Of a stretch of DNA of 14,224 bases, positions 7,051-12,943 are shown piece by piece. Source of the stretch: Mageeibacillus sp. UBA1212 (GTDB lineage: Bacteria > Bacillota > Clostridia > UBA1212); NCBI GenBank assembly GCA_002309655.1, contig DBXM01000002.1, positions 88,404-102,627 of the forward strand, in the 5' to 3' direction. Within the stretch, counting starts at the first letter, position 1; each line of letters starts with the position of its first letter. Made by a program: the position numbers and the translations under genes. A model generated the notes under the pieces. It made no database searches. It saw nothing but the letters and a program-made list of their open reading frames with translations, and was not told the origin of the DNA.

Positions 7051-7878
7051 TCAGAAAAATCTCTTTTTGCGGAAAACAACAGTCGCGCAAAGAGCAATAA
7101 CGGCGATAACTGCGATCATCGGAACGGTCGCGTCGCCTGTCTCCACGGGAGTCTCACCGGGCTGCTCTCCGGGCTGCTCACCGGGCTGTTCGCCGCCCTG
7201 CTCGCCGGAATCGGGTCCGTCGGGAATAAGGGTGAGGAGCTCGCCTTCAAGCTTTACAGCCAGTCTCAGAGTGAGATTTTCGTCGATCTCGCCGTTGCGG
7301 TAGTACGCGGCTTTGTCGTCCGGATACTCCTTCTGGGTCATCGGGAGAACGAGATAGTGGAGCATATCGCTGTCGGTCACCTGCGAGAACTCAACAACGT
7401 ACTGACCTGCCTCGAGAGCTGTATTGAAGGTCAGAAAGATACCCGTGTTGCCGTTGGCTGCTATCTTGCAGTTGGTGCCCTCGGCCTCGGTGCGTTCGCC
7501 TACGTTGGAGTCGCCCGCGAGCTGAATCTCAGCGGATGCAACGGGAGTTCCCTGTTTTGTTTTCGCGTAGTTGTCGACAAACTTGAAAACGTTGACATGG
7601 ACGATCGCGTTGGTCTGGCCTGCGGTAGCGGGGTTGCTCGCCCAGTAGTTGGGTACGCCGAGCTCGGAAATCGCGCCGCTCGCGTTGATGACGGCGTCGA
7701 TTGTACGGCCGGTGTGGTCGCCTGCTCCGCCGGACTCCGAGTCATTGGAGAGCCAGAACGCGGCATCCCAGATGATGCCTCCCTCGTTGTCGGTGTATAC
7801 TGTTTCTTCGGCAAAAGACGCAATGCAGAGCGCAACAGTCATCGCCACTGCGATAAGAACTGCAACAAGTTTTTTCAT
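7051..7878 (-). CDS. Secreted, membrane-anchored surface protein
   Basis: A 275-residue exported protein. Residues 1-23 are a signal peptide (MKK, hydrophobic core, likely cleavage after SFA). Residues 24-218 form a beta-rich, Asn/Thr/Asp-rich domain with no catalytic motif I recognise. It contains GDSNVGERTEAEG and LEAGQYVVEFSQVTDSDMLHYLVLP, reminiscent of a carbohydrate- or ligand-binding sandwich, which is inference. Residues about 225-244 are a spacer of GEQP repeats. Then comes ETGDATVP, a hydrophobic stretch (254-269) and RKKRFF, a membrane anchor. The layout resembles sortase substrates, but there is no clear LPxTG; at most a degenerate VETGD. ATG 7878 has AGGAGG 7 bases upstream. It is a single gene with its own promoter and terminator. 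Confidence 0.88.
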   Translation of the reverse strand: MKKLVAVLIAVAMTVALCIASFAEETVYTDNEGGIIWDAAFWLSNDSESGGAGDHTGRTIDAVINASGAISELGVPNYWASNPATAGQTNAIVHVNVFKFVDNYAKTKQGTPVASAEIQLAGDSNVGERTEAEGTNCKIAANGNTGIFLTFNTALEAGQYVVEFSQVTDSDMLHYLVLPMTQKEYPDDKAAYYRNGEIDENLTLRLAVKLEGELLTLIPDGPDSGEQGGEQPGEQPGEQPGETPVETGDATVPMIAVIAVIALCATVVFRKKRFF

Positions 7879-7904
7879 ATGATAACCTCCTGAATCAAAA
7901 TCAG

Positions 7905-7966
7905 CGAAAACGATTCGCTCTTTTAAGTATTATATCGTTTCGCGGTGCGTAAATCAATCGTTTTCG
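7905..7966. repeat. Three operator-like words around the surface-gene promoter
   Basis: AATCGTTTTCG occurs at 7956-7966, touching the -35 box, and its exact inverse CGAAAACGATT at 7905-7915, downstream of the -10 near +10 to +20. A shorter copy ATCGTTTCG lies in the spacer at 7934-7942. Outer copies are 51 bp apart centre to centre, about five helical turns. The arrangement suits binding of a repressor or regulator at several sites. The factor is unknown. Confidence 0.5.
7929..7957 (-). promoter_or_regulatory. Sigma-A promoter of the surface-protein gene
   Basis: TTGATT (7952-7957), 17-base spacer, TATAAT (7929-7934). It lies 51 bp upstream of the start codon. Repeated words CGAAA(A)CGAT overlap and flank it, see the next entry. 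Confidence 0.82.
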
Positions 7967-8021
7967 TTTAACAGAGTCTCTTTTAGTTTCTTTTTGCACT
8001 GCCTGGAAGCGACCGGTGAAA

Positions 8022-8891
8022 TTATTCGGCCGCCGTTATGTTTTGAGCGATCCGCGTAAAGAAATCTCCGGACCAGACGTCCAACGACGCCGGATTTTTA
8101 ATGAACGGGAGTACGTCCGTTTTCGCGCCCGTGTAGTCAATCGAGGCAAAACGTTCGCTTAGCGCTTCCTTCAAATCATCTATTGTGAGACCGCTCCCGC
8201 GCGTAATAAAGCCCGAATCGGCAAGTCTTGCGTTCAAATGGGCGAGATTGACGGGAATCTTGCGGCCGATATAAAAAACAAAGTCGTAAAGGTCCCGGCC
8301 CTTGGTTCTGTTTTTCCACCCCCCGCACAGAACCGCGTGTATCTTTCCCGCAAACAAGGAAGGCGCGTCGTACAGGCGGACTTCGTACGGAATCGGAAGA
8401 AGTCTGTACTGCTTCTCATACCCCGCAAAAGGCGGCGGGTTGGTATCGACCTCGAACTTTATCTTCACGGTTTCGTTTCCCGGGACAAGAGCCGTGAGAC
8501 TGTCCTCCGGGTAAAAGAAAAGCAACTGCTCGCGCGTGTTCCCCTTTACGAACGCGGATTGGACGAAAGAGTCCTTCGTCTTGGTTTTGACCTCCGTTTT
8601 GAGATTCAGGCCGTAAGACCGCACCTCGTTTTCGAGCAACGGAACGTACGACGACAGATTGAACGCGTTATCCGGTTCCGCGAGCGAAAAATCCAGGTCC
8701 TCGGAGAAACGGTCGAGCCCGTAGAATATGCGGAGCGCCGTACCGCCGTAAAAGGCGGCGTGCTTGAAGAAGTCTGTTCGTGACAGACTGCAGAGAACGA
8801 TTTCCTGAATAATTTCCTTTATTGCGTTCTTCTTGTCGTAGACGGAACGGAGCTCGTATTCCGAAAGCATTGAAGAGAGTATGCTATTCAT
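8022..8891 (-). CDS. AbiEii-type nucleotidyltransferase toxin
   Basis: A 289-residue nucleotidyltransferase of the AbiEii/AbiGii family, the toxin of type IV toxin-antitoxin and abortive-infection modules. The DNA polymerase-beta-like core shows HAAFYGGTALRIFYGLDRFSEDLDFSL split over 44-70, with GGTALR (49-54) and the catalytic SEDLDFS (63-69). Later motifs are KIKFEVDTNPP (143-153) and SLFAGKIHAVL with KNRTKGRDLYDF (178-204), the family's second conserved block. Length is normal and the reading frame intact, so it is probably active. Family toxins transfer nucleotides to tRNA or otherwise block translation; the target here is not known. ATG 8891 overlaps the antitoxin stop by 8 bp and has an AAAGGA site. 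Confidence 0.93.
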   Translation of the reverse strand: MNSILSSMLSEYELRSVYDKKNAIKEIIQEIVLCSLSRTDFFKHAAFYGGTALRIFYGLDRFSEDLDFSLAEPDNAFNLSSYVPLLENEVRSYGLNLKTEVKTKTKDSFVQSAFVKGNTREQLLFFYPEDSLTALVPGNETVKIKFEVDTNPPPFAGYEKQYRLLPIPYEVRLYDAPSLFAGKIHAVLCGGWKNRTKGRDLYDFVFYIGRKIPVNLAHLNARLADSGFITRGSGLTIDDLKEALSERFASIDYTGAKTDVLPFIKNPASLDVWSGDFFTRIAQNITAAE

Positions 8892-9483
8892 CCGAAACGT
8901 CCTTTCTGATCAACGATCTGAGAAGCCTGTGATTGGTACAGCGATAGTGTCCGGCGAGCTCGAACAGTTTGGCAAAATCAAGGCCCGCAAAAACGTCTTC
9001 ATCGATGCGCAGATCGCTGAACATCATTTCAGACAGTTCCGTCCTGTTGCTGCAAGGCGGAAGCTCGTATAGTTTGTCGCAGAGAGCCTTTTCCGGCGAG
9101 GCCATCAGGTATCTGTATCCCCTCTCGGTGTAAGCGTCCACCTCAAGCGGAAAAGCCTCCGCGGGAACGTCTCTGTACGTGAACGTCCCGAAATGGTTTG
9201 TATAAGTCTTCTTCTTCCCTGTTTCGAACGTTGCGGACGTGAACGCGTACACCGCCTCCGGAATAAGTCCGTGACGGGACAGTGCAAACTCAAACGAGAG
9301 GTAAGACGGCCCGTTTATGATTAGCGCGAGGCAGTAACCGGGAAGCGAGCCGTCGGTTTCGTATATGCCTCTGTTCCTGACCAGCGGATAGAGATTTCCG
9401 CTGCTGCAGAGACTTTGTATCTTTGACTTTTTATTTGAGTAATTCTTCAGTTCGTCGTTGAGAATCGAGACGGTTTTTATCAT
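8884..9483 (-). CDS. AbiEi-type antitoxin / transcriptional regulator
   Basis: A 199-residue partner of the toxin just downstream. Residues 1-40 would form the DNA-binding winged helix (LKNYSNKKSKIQSLCSSGNL, then VRNRGIYE). The family core PSYLSFEFALSRHGLIPE (59-76) is intact, followed by TYTNHFGTFTYRDVP and ASPEKALCDKLYELP (128-142). AbiEi proteins antagonise the toxin without binding it and repress their own promoter. The start at ATG 9483 is chosen for its GGAGG site 7 bases upstream; a TTG at 9531 would lie inside the -35 box. It overlaps the toxin gene by 8 bp, so both are translated from one transcript. Confidence 0.92.
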   Translation of the reverse strand: MIKTVSILNDELKNYSNKKSKIQSLCSSGNLYPLVRNRGIYETDGSLPGYCLALIINGPSYLSFEFALSRHGLIPEAVYAFTSATFETGKKKTYTNHFGTFTYRDVPAEAFPLEVDAYTERGYRYLMASPEKALCDKLYELPPCSNRTELSEMMFSDLRIDEDVFAGLDFAKLFELAGHYRCTNHRLLRSLIRKDVSDE

Positions 9484-9502
9484 ATTTTCACCTCCGGGTA
9501 CA

Positions 9503-9531
9503 ATTTTACTATACTCTGTGGCGAAAATCAA
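9503..9531 (-). promoter_or_regulatory. Promoter of the AbiEi-AbiEii operon
   Basis: TTGATT (9526-9531), 17-base spacer, TAAAAT (9503-9508), 20 bp upstream of the antitoxin start. The very short leader fits an autoregulated toxin-antitoxin operon. Confidence 0.7.
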
Positions 9532-9555
9532 GCGTTTTTATAAATCTTTTCGCGA

Positions 9556-9582
9556 CCTTATTGAGCCTGTCCTTATTGAGCC
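9556..9582. repeat. Short direct repeat CCTTATTGAGCC x2
   Basis: Two exact copies at 9556-9567 and 9571-9582, period 15, between the LCAT-like gene's stop and the abiE promoter. No terminator with a T-run is seen for the minus-strand hydrolase. The repeat may be an upstream regulator site for abiE or simple duplication. Confidence 0.45.
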
Positions 9583-9632
9583 GGGCGGCGCCGGTTTTTA
9601 CGCTGCCGGCATCACATTTTGAACGGTGCGTC

Positions 9633-10841
9633 TCACCTCTGCTGCGGCGGCGCGAGCTCCTTCAAAAGGCTGATCACAAGATCGACGGTCGAATAGTCGA
9701 GTTTTGAGAGCTTCGGGTCTTCGCAGCTGACGACCGCGACGTGCTCGGAGGTGGTCGTTTTCGTGTTGGTCCGGAGGAAAAGCCTCTCGGCGGGAATCGT
9801 GTCGCCGATCGTCGCGCTGTGCTTCGTCACCATGCCGTCGCCTTCGGTGTTTTTGACCGAATTAAAGGGCAAAAACCGCGTCGGGTCAACCGGGTTGTCA
9901 AACGCCGCGTAAACCGAGCAGGTAGTGGAGCGGCCCGTTCCCACGACGTAGCGTGTGTCGACAAGCGACGTGATGTGCGAGCCGTCCGGGTTGAACATCA
10001 GGCTCTGTTCGGCGATGATCTTGCCGGCGAGTTTTTTGTTCCAGCCGGGAATGTAGTGCTCGAGCGCCTCAAGCGTCTCCTCATACGTCTCGTAGAAGCC
10101 TGTTCCTGCGCCGTGCGACACGAACGGCCGCCAGTGCTGCTTAAAAGGCGTCAAAACGTAGATCGCCGGAATGTTGGTGATGATCTGCGCAACCGGCTCC
10201 GACACGACCATGTTTTCGAACGCGGAATACCTGATGTTTCCGGTCGTCACAAGGTACGGAAGCTCGACCGTGCCGAGGTACGGGGCGCCGACGGAAATGT
10301 GCTTGTAAACGTACTTTCTTGCCTTTTCGCTGAGCGACAGAAAATACGACGCGACGATGCCGCCCATACTGTGCGAGACGAGCACGACGCTCTCATAGCC
10401 GCTCTCCTCAATAAAAGCCAGCAGCTTTTTCGCAGTCTCGAGCTGGTCCTCGCGCCAGTCGAACTCAAACAAAACGATGTCGTAGCCGTGCTTGTGGTAG
10501 TGCCTGTAGAGCCTGTTGTAGAGCCGGCGGTAGATGTCGGTCGCGCCGTACTGAAAACCGCCCCGCTTGTTGTACTTGTTGACTGTCGGCGGGTTGATAC
10601 ACGTCGGGTAGACCGGCTTTCCGTCTGAGTCGCACGCCAGCGCAAGAATCTTCTCGTCGACGACCATGATCCGGCTGACCGCGGGATCCCACAGCCTCGT
10701 CCCCTTCTGAAACGTGTTTGGAAAGTCGGCGAACCCCTTCGTCGGCGGAATTGTAATCGTGTCGGCCGCGAAGATCTGGCTGCCCATAATTCCGGGTATA
10801 ATGATAATTGCTTTTTTGCTGTCCATTTTTCCACTTTCCAT
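9633..10841 (-). CDS. LCAT-like alpha/beta hydrolase
   Basis: A 402-residue alpha/beta hydrolase of the lecithin:cholesterol acyltransferase (LCAT) type, so a probable lipase, phospholipase or acyltransferase. Residues 12-21 are IIIIPGIMGS, the LCAT oxyanion region, and TRLWDP is at 48-53. The nucleophile elbow is VSHSMGG (155-161) with Ser158; Asp335 in EGDGMV and His367 in SEHVAV complete the triad. KHISVGAPYLGT (180-191) fits the strand after the nucleophile. There is no signal peptide, so it is likely cytoplasmic, unlike secreted eukaryotic LCAT. The start may be Met1 (10841) or Met6 (10826); Met6 has GGAAAG 7 bases upstream and leaves the fold intact. It sits alone between two toxin-antitoxin modules and has its own candidate promoter. 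Confidence 0.87.
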   Translation of the reverse strand: MESGKMDSKKAIIIIPGIMGSQIFAADTITIPPTKGFADFPNTFQKGTRLWDPAVSRIMVVDEKILALACDSDGKPVYPTCINPPTVNKYNKRGGFQYGATDIYRRLYNRLYRHYHKHGYDIVLFEFDWREDQLETAKKLLAFIEESGYESVVLVSHSMGGIVASYFLSLSEKARKYVYKHISVGAPYLGTVELPYLVTTGNIRYSAFENMVVSEPVAQIITNIPAIYVLTPFKQHWRPFVSHGAGTGFYETYEETLEALEHYIPGWNKKLAGKIIAEQSLMFNPDGSHITSLVDTRYVVGTGRSTTCSVYAAFDNPVDPTRFLPFNSVKNTEGDGMVTKHSATIGDTIPAERLFLRTNTKTTTSEHVAVVSCEDPKLSKLDYSTVDLVISLLKELAPPQQR

Positions 10842-10849
10842 ACCGAAAA

Positions 10850-10888
10850 TGTCCGTTTCCCTGCCGGAATTGTCCGTTTCCCTGCCGG
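10850..10888. repeat. Tandem 21-bp repeat in the leader of the LCAT-like gene
   Basis: TGTCCGTTTCCCTGCCGG occurs at 10850-10867 and 10871-10888, exact over 18 bases with a 3-base spacer. On the minus strand it reads as PAGKRT-type codons, but out of frame with the hydrolase. Similar words (CGGCAGG, CGGACA) recur in the 12-bp array at the right end of the window. Confidence 0.75.
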
Positions 10889-10928
10889 GAACATGCCTGA
10901 ATCCTCTATTTAATGCGCTTCCCGCAAA

Positions 10929-10958
10929 ATTTTAGCACAAAAAACGCGCAAGGTACAA
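10929..10958 (-). promoter_or_regulatory. Candidate promoter of the LCAT-like gene
   Basis: TTGTAC (10953-10958), 18-base spacer, TAAAAT (10929-10934). It would give a leader of about 80-95 bases containing the 21-bp repeat. Confidence 0.5.
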
Positions 10959-10997
10959 TGCTTTTCGTGAATTTCAAAGAGGGAAATTTACAGTGTT

Positions 10998-11426
10998 CTA
11001 GACTGTTTCCCTGTATATTTCGGCAATCAGACCTGCCGGTTCCAGAACTCTTATTGCGGCATTTCTGAAATCTCTCAGATTCCTCGTAACGATACAGTCT
11101 ACCCGCTCCCTTAAGGCGGTCTCCGCCATAACCGCATCCTCGAAATCCGAAACGCCTGAGAGCACAGCTTTTCTGCAGTCGACAGCGGTTGTATCGAGTA
11201 TTTCAAAAAGTTTTAGAAGAGCTACCAGAGACTTTTTTGTTTCTTCGCCGCTGTGGTTCGCCCGGTGCAACAGATAATAAATGTCGAGAACCGATTTTGC
11301 CGTCAGGCAGCCTTTTATTCGCCGGTTTGCGACAGCCAAAAACAACCTTTGCGCGTCGTCAAAAAACGGTTCCCGCTTTTGCATCAGGTCCATAACAATA
11401 CATGTGTCGAAAAGCACGAAAGTCAT
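10998..11426 (-). CDS. PIN-domain toxin (VapC-like ribonuclease)
   Basis: A 142-residue PIN-domain protein, probably the endoribonuclease toxin of the pair. Acidic metal-binding candidates are Asp7 in LFDTCIVMDL, Asp48 in AKSVLDIYYLLHR, Glu96/Asp97 in SDFEDAVMAETA and Asp119 in VTRNLRDF. The DIYYLL and DFEDA motifs fit the PIN_3-type subfamily rather than classic VapC. The frame is intact. ATG 11426 overlaps the antitoxin stop by 4 bp (ATGA), so translation is coupled. Its targets are unknown. Confidence 0.92.
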   Translation of the reverse strand: MTFVLFDTCIVMDLMQKREPFFDDAQRLFLAVANRRIKGCLTAKSVLDIYYLLHRANHSGEETKKSLVALLKLFEILDTTAVDCRKAVLSGVSDFEDAVMAETALRERVDCIVTRNLRDFRNAAIRVLEPAGLIAEIYRETV

Positions 11427-11638
11427 ATCTTGCTCAGCCGCTCCTCTCTTGCCTCTTCAAGCGTAAAGTCCCCTGGCAGAACGCCTATAAGGGATTCCAC
11501 AAGGTCCACCCTGTCCTGGAACGGATTTGACAGTTTGGCAATAATCTTCCCATTTTTGGTTATATAGATATCCTCTGTCGCCGATAGTAAAAGATATTTT
11601 CCGAGATTCATTTTAAGTTCGGATGCAGTAATAGACAT
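11423..11638 (-). CDS. Phd/YefM-type antitoxin
   Basis: A 71-residue antitoxin. The N-terminal half MSITASELKMNLGKYL and the strand DIYITKNGKIIAKL (23-36) form the Phd/YefM dimer and DNA-binding fold. The C-terminal tail DRVDLVESLIGVLPGDFTLEEAREERLSKI would wrap the PIN toxin. ATG 11638 has AGGAGG 10 bases upstream. Such antitoxins usually repress their own operon; the promoter is 27 bp upstream. It overlaps the toxin gene by 4 bp. Confidence 0.92.
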   Translation of the reverse strand: MSITASELKMNLGKYLLLSATEDIYITKNGKIIAKLSNPFQDRVDLVESLIGVLPGDFTLEEAREERLSKI

Positions 11639-11664
11639 ATCCTTTGCACCTCCTTGCGCTTATT

Positions 11665-11693
11665 ATTATACCAAGTTCGCACGGATTTGTCAA
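11665..11693 (-). promoter_or_regulatory. Perfect-consensus promoter of the PIN toxin-antitoxin operon
   Basis: TTGACA (11688-11693), exactly 17 bases, TATAAT (11665-11670). All twelve hexamer positions match sigma-A consensus. The strength fits an operon held down by its own antitoxin. Confidence 0.93.
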
Positions 11694-11701
11694 TAAACCG
11701 C

Positions 11702-11736
11702 ACGAAATATTTTCCATATCGAACGAAATTTTCCAT
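11702..11736. repeat. Direct repeat ACGAAAT(AT)TTTCCAT x2
   Basis: ACGAAATATTTTCCAT (11702-11717) and ACGAAATTTTCCAT (11723-11736), period 21, lie between the two divergent promoters, just upstream of the toxin-antitoxin -35. They may be binding sites for an antitoxin or another regulator. Confidence 0.5.
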
Positions 11737-11763
11737 TACTGCGGTGTTTTATATCCGTTTCCG

Positions 11764-11792
11764 TTGATTTCACGCGGATTTGATTGTAAAAT
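11764..11792 (+). promoter_or_regulatory. Promoter of the membrane-anchored protein gene
   Basis: TTGATT (11764-11769), 17-base spacer, TAAAAT (11787-11792), about 40 bp before the start codon. It is divergent from the toxin-antitoxin promoter. Confidence 0.68.
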
Positions 11793-11831
11793 AGAATCGG
11801 ACAAAACCGTAAACCGGAGGCGACCTGCAGA

Positions 11832-12344
11832 ATGAGCAAGAAAGCAAAAATAATAGTCATCGTTGCCTGTGTGGCGGGCGCTCTTCTTACCGCGCTTGTT
11901 GCGGCTTTCGTGGTGCGTGAATGGCTTTTTTCGCGTGAATACGTTCCCGGCGACGACGAATTCGCCCTGTTTTTCGTTCTCGACACAGAAGAGGACGTCG
12001 GGCTGATCGTTTTCGACTACACCGCCAACGGCAGAAAGTTCGGCGGAGGCGTCTCGAACGCAGACAGAACGCCGCTCAAAAAAGGCGAGGTCATAATCGA
12101 CACGCGGAGCAGAGAGGAGCTGGAATGCGAAGGCACGACCGTCCGGCTCACGTATGAGCTCAGGATCATCACCGAATACGTCGATCCCAACTACGAAAAC
12201 ATCTACCCGGAGGAGATCACAAGGCGCCTGCAGCCGGTGTCGTGGACCGCTGCTTTTGGAACCGCCTACGACGTGGTCATCACGGGAAGCAAAACCAAAG
12301 GGTACACGGTGACAGTGTCCGAGCATACAGGCGAAGCATCTTAA
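11832..12344 (+). CDS. Single-pass membrane-anchored hypothetical protein
   Basis: A 170-residue protein I cannot assign to a family. Residues 6-28 are a membrane anchor or uncleaved signal (KIIVIVACVAGALLTALVAAF) after MSKKA, so the rest faces outside. The outer domain is acidic and beta-rich: ALFFVLDTEEDVGLIVFDYT, then KKGEVIIDTRS, TVRLTYELRIITEYVDP and YDVVITGSKTKGYTVTVSE. No catalytic motif is visible. ATG 11832 has GGAGG 11 bases upstream and a promoter before that. It is a single gene, divergent from the toxin-antitoxin pair and convergent with the remnant at 12390. An 18-bp inverted repeat begins 9 bp after its stop. Confidence 0.82.
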   Translation: MSKKAKIIVIVACVAGALLTALVAAFVVREWLFSREYVPGDDEFALFFVLDTEEDVGLIVFDYTANGRKFGGGVSNADRTPLKKGEVIIDTRSREELECEGTTVRLTYELRIITEYVDPNYENIYPEEITRRLQPVSWTAAFGTAYDVVITGSKTKGYTVTVSEHTGEAS

Positions 12345-12352
12345 CAGATTCT

Positions 12353-12399
12353 AATCGGGTAGGAGGTCACCCATTAGTTGAGTGACCTCCTACCCGATT
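12353..12399. repeat. Perfect 18-bp inverted repeat with 11-base loop
   Basis: AATCGGGTAGGAGGTCAC (12353-12370) and its exact complement GTGACCTCCTACCCGATT (12382-12399) enclose 11 bases. The hairpin lies between convergent reading frames and could stop transcription both ways, but neither side has a T-run, so it is not a standard terminator. The right arm includes the stop codon of the minus-strand remnant. The arms carry AGGAGGT, a ribosome-site-like word, on both strands. Confidence 0.85.
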
Positions 12400-12692
12400 T
12401 CGTGTTCTCTAAGATACTTGGTTCCCTTGTTTTTGCCGATCCTGTCAAGAACCATTTGTTGAACAAGCGATCCCAAAATATCCTTTGTTCTCGTTTCTTT
12501 CAACCCGAGAATTGTCTGAGCTTCAGAGTTGGTGATCGAGCCTTTTTGAGCAATATAAGCCAGTATTTTTTCAACTATATCGGCACTTTTCGGCGTTATA
12601 TCGGCGCTTATCGGCGCTTTCCCACCGCCGATATCCGCATTACCTGCTTCAGTACTGCGATAAAAGATGACTACGAATACCTGTTTAAAAAA
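12390..12692 (-). pseudogene. C-terminal remnant of an ATP-binding/winged-helix (AlbA_2-type) protein
   Basis: A reading frame without a plausible start, ending at TAG 12390-12392. About 100 residues can be read. FKQVFVVIFYRSTE looks like the end of the ATPase-like domain of AlbA_2/RecG-like ATP-binding proteins. A linker with KAPISADITPKSADI follows, then a winged-helix domain SADIVEKILAYIAQKGSITN, SEAQTILGLKETRTKDILG and LVQQMVLDRIGKNKGTKYL. Full-length relatives have several hundred residues; homology stops near 12692, where a GC-rich, T-run region begins. The linker DNA holds several short TCGGCGCTTA-like repeats at about 12580-12640. Function is presumably lost. The assignment rests on recalled family motifs. 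Confidence 0.72.
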
Positions 12693-12817
12693 CGCCCGTT
12701 TTTTTTGGGCCGTGCACGGCGGAACCGTTTGACCGTTCGATTGTTTGATCGGTTGGCGGTGACGCCTGGCGCGGTCTTTTTTGTTTGACCGGCCAGACCG
12801 AAGCGCGGCCTTTTTTG
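12693..12817. other. Non-coding stretch of GC blocks followed by T-runs
   Basis: No gene is seen. Three GC-rich blocks each run into T: CGCCCGTTTTTTTT (around 12693-12706), GCGCGGTCTTTTTTG (around 12769-12783) and GCGCGGCCTTTTTTG (around 12803-12817). The last two are near duplicates about 34 bp apart. GCGCGGTC can pair with GACCG-aag-CGC with a 3-base bulge. They look like degenerate plus-strand terminators, but no stem is clean. Confidence 0.4.
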
Positions 12818-12847
12818 TTGAGATTCATCTCCGGAAAGTGATATAAT
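12818..12847 (+). promoter_or_regulatory. Candidate promoter of the URO-D-like gene
   Basis: TTGAGA (12818-12823), 18-base spacer, TATAAT (12842-12847), 96 bp before the start codon. The -10 is perfect. Confidence 0.62.
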
Positions 12848-12943
12848 GACTTTAACTTCATTTGCGCGTTGTCTTTCTCTTTTTGACGGCGGCGCCGCTT
12901 GCATAAAGCTCATTTTTAACTAGTTCGCCGGAGGCCACATTTT

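Noticed and set aside
9484..9531. Upstream TTG start for the AbiEi gene
   Set aside because: It would overlap the promoter's -35 box, and ATG 9483 has a strong ribosome site.
9741..10628. Plus-strand frame of 295 codons opposite the LCAT-like gene
   Set aside because: Antisense shadow rich in Arg/Val/Asp with no start context.
10247..10894. Minus-strand frame starting at ATG 10894 with a GAGG site
   Set aside because: The start looks usable, but the frame soon becomes an Arg/Ser/Thr-rich shadow of the LCAT-like gene. It is kept only as an observation about the leader.
12378..12788. Plus-strand frame of 136 codons beginning in the 18-bp inverted repeat
   Set aside because: TTG start, Phe/Arg-rich; the opposite strand carries the recognisable winged-helix remnant.
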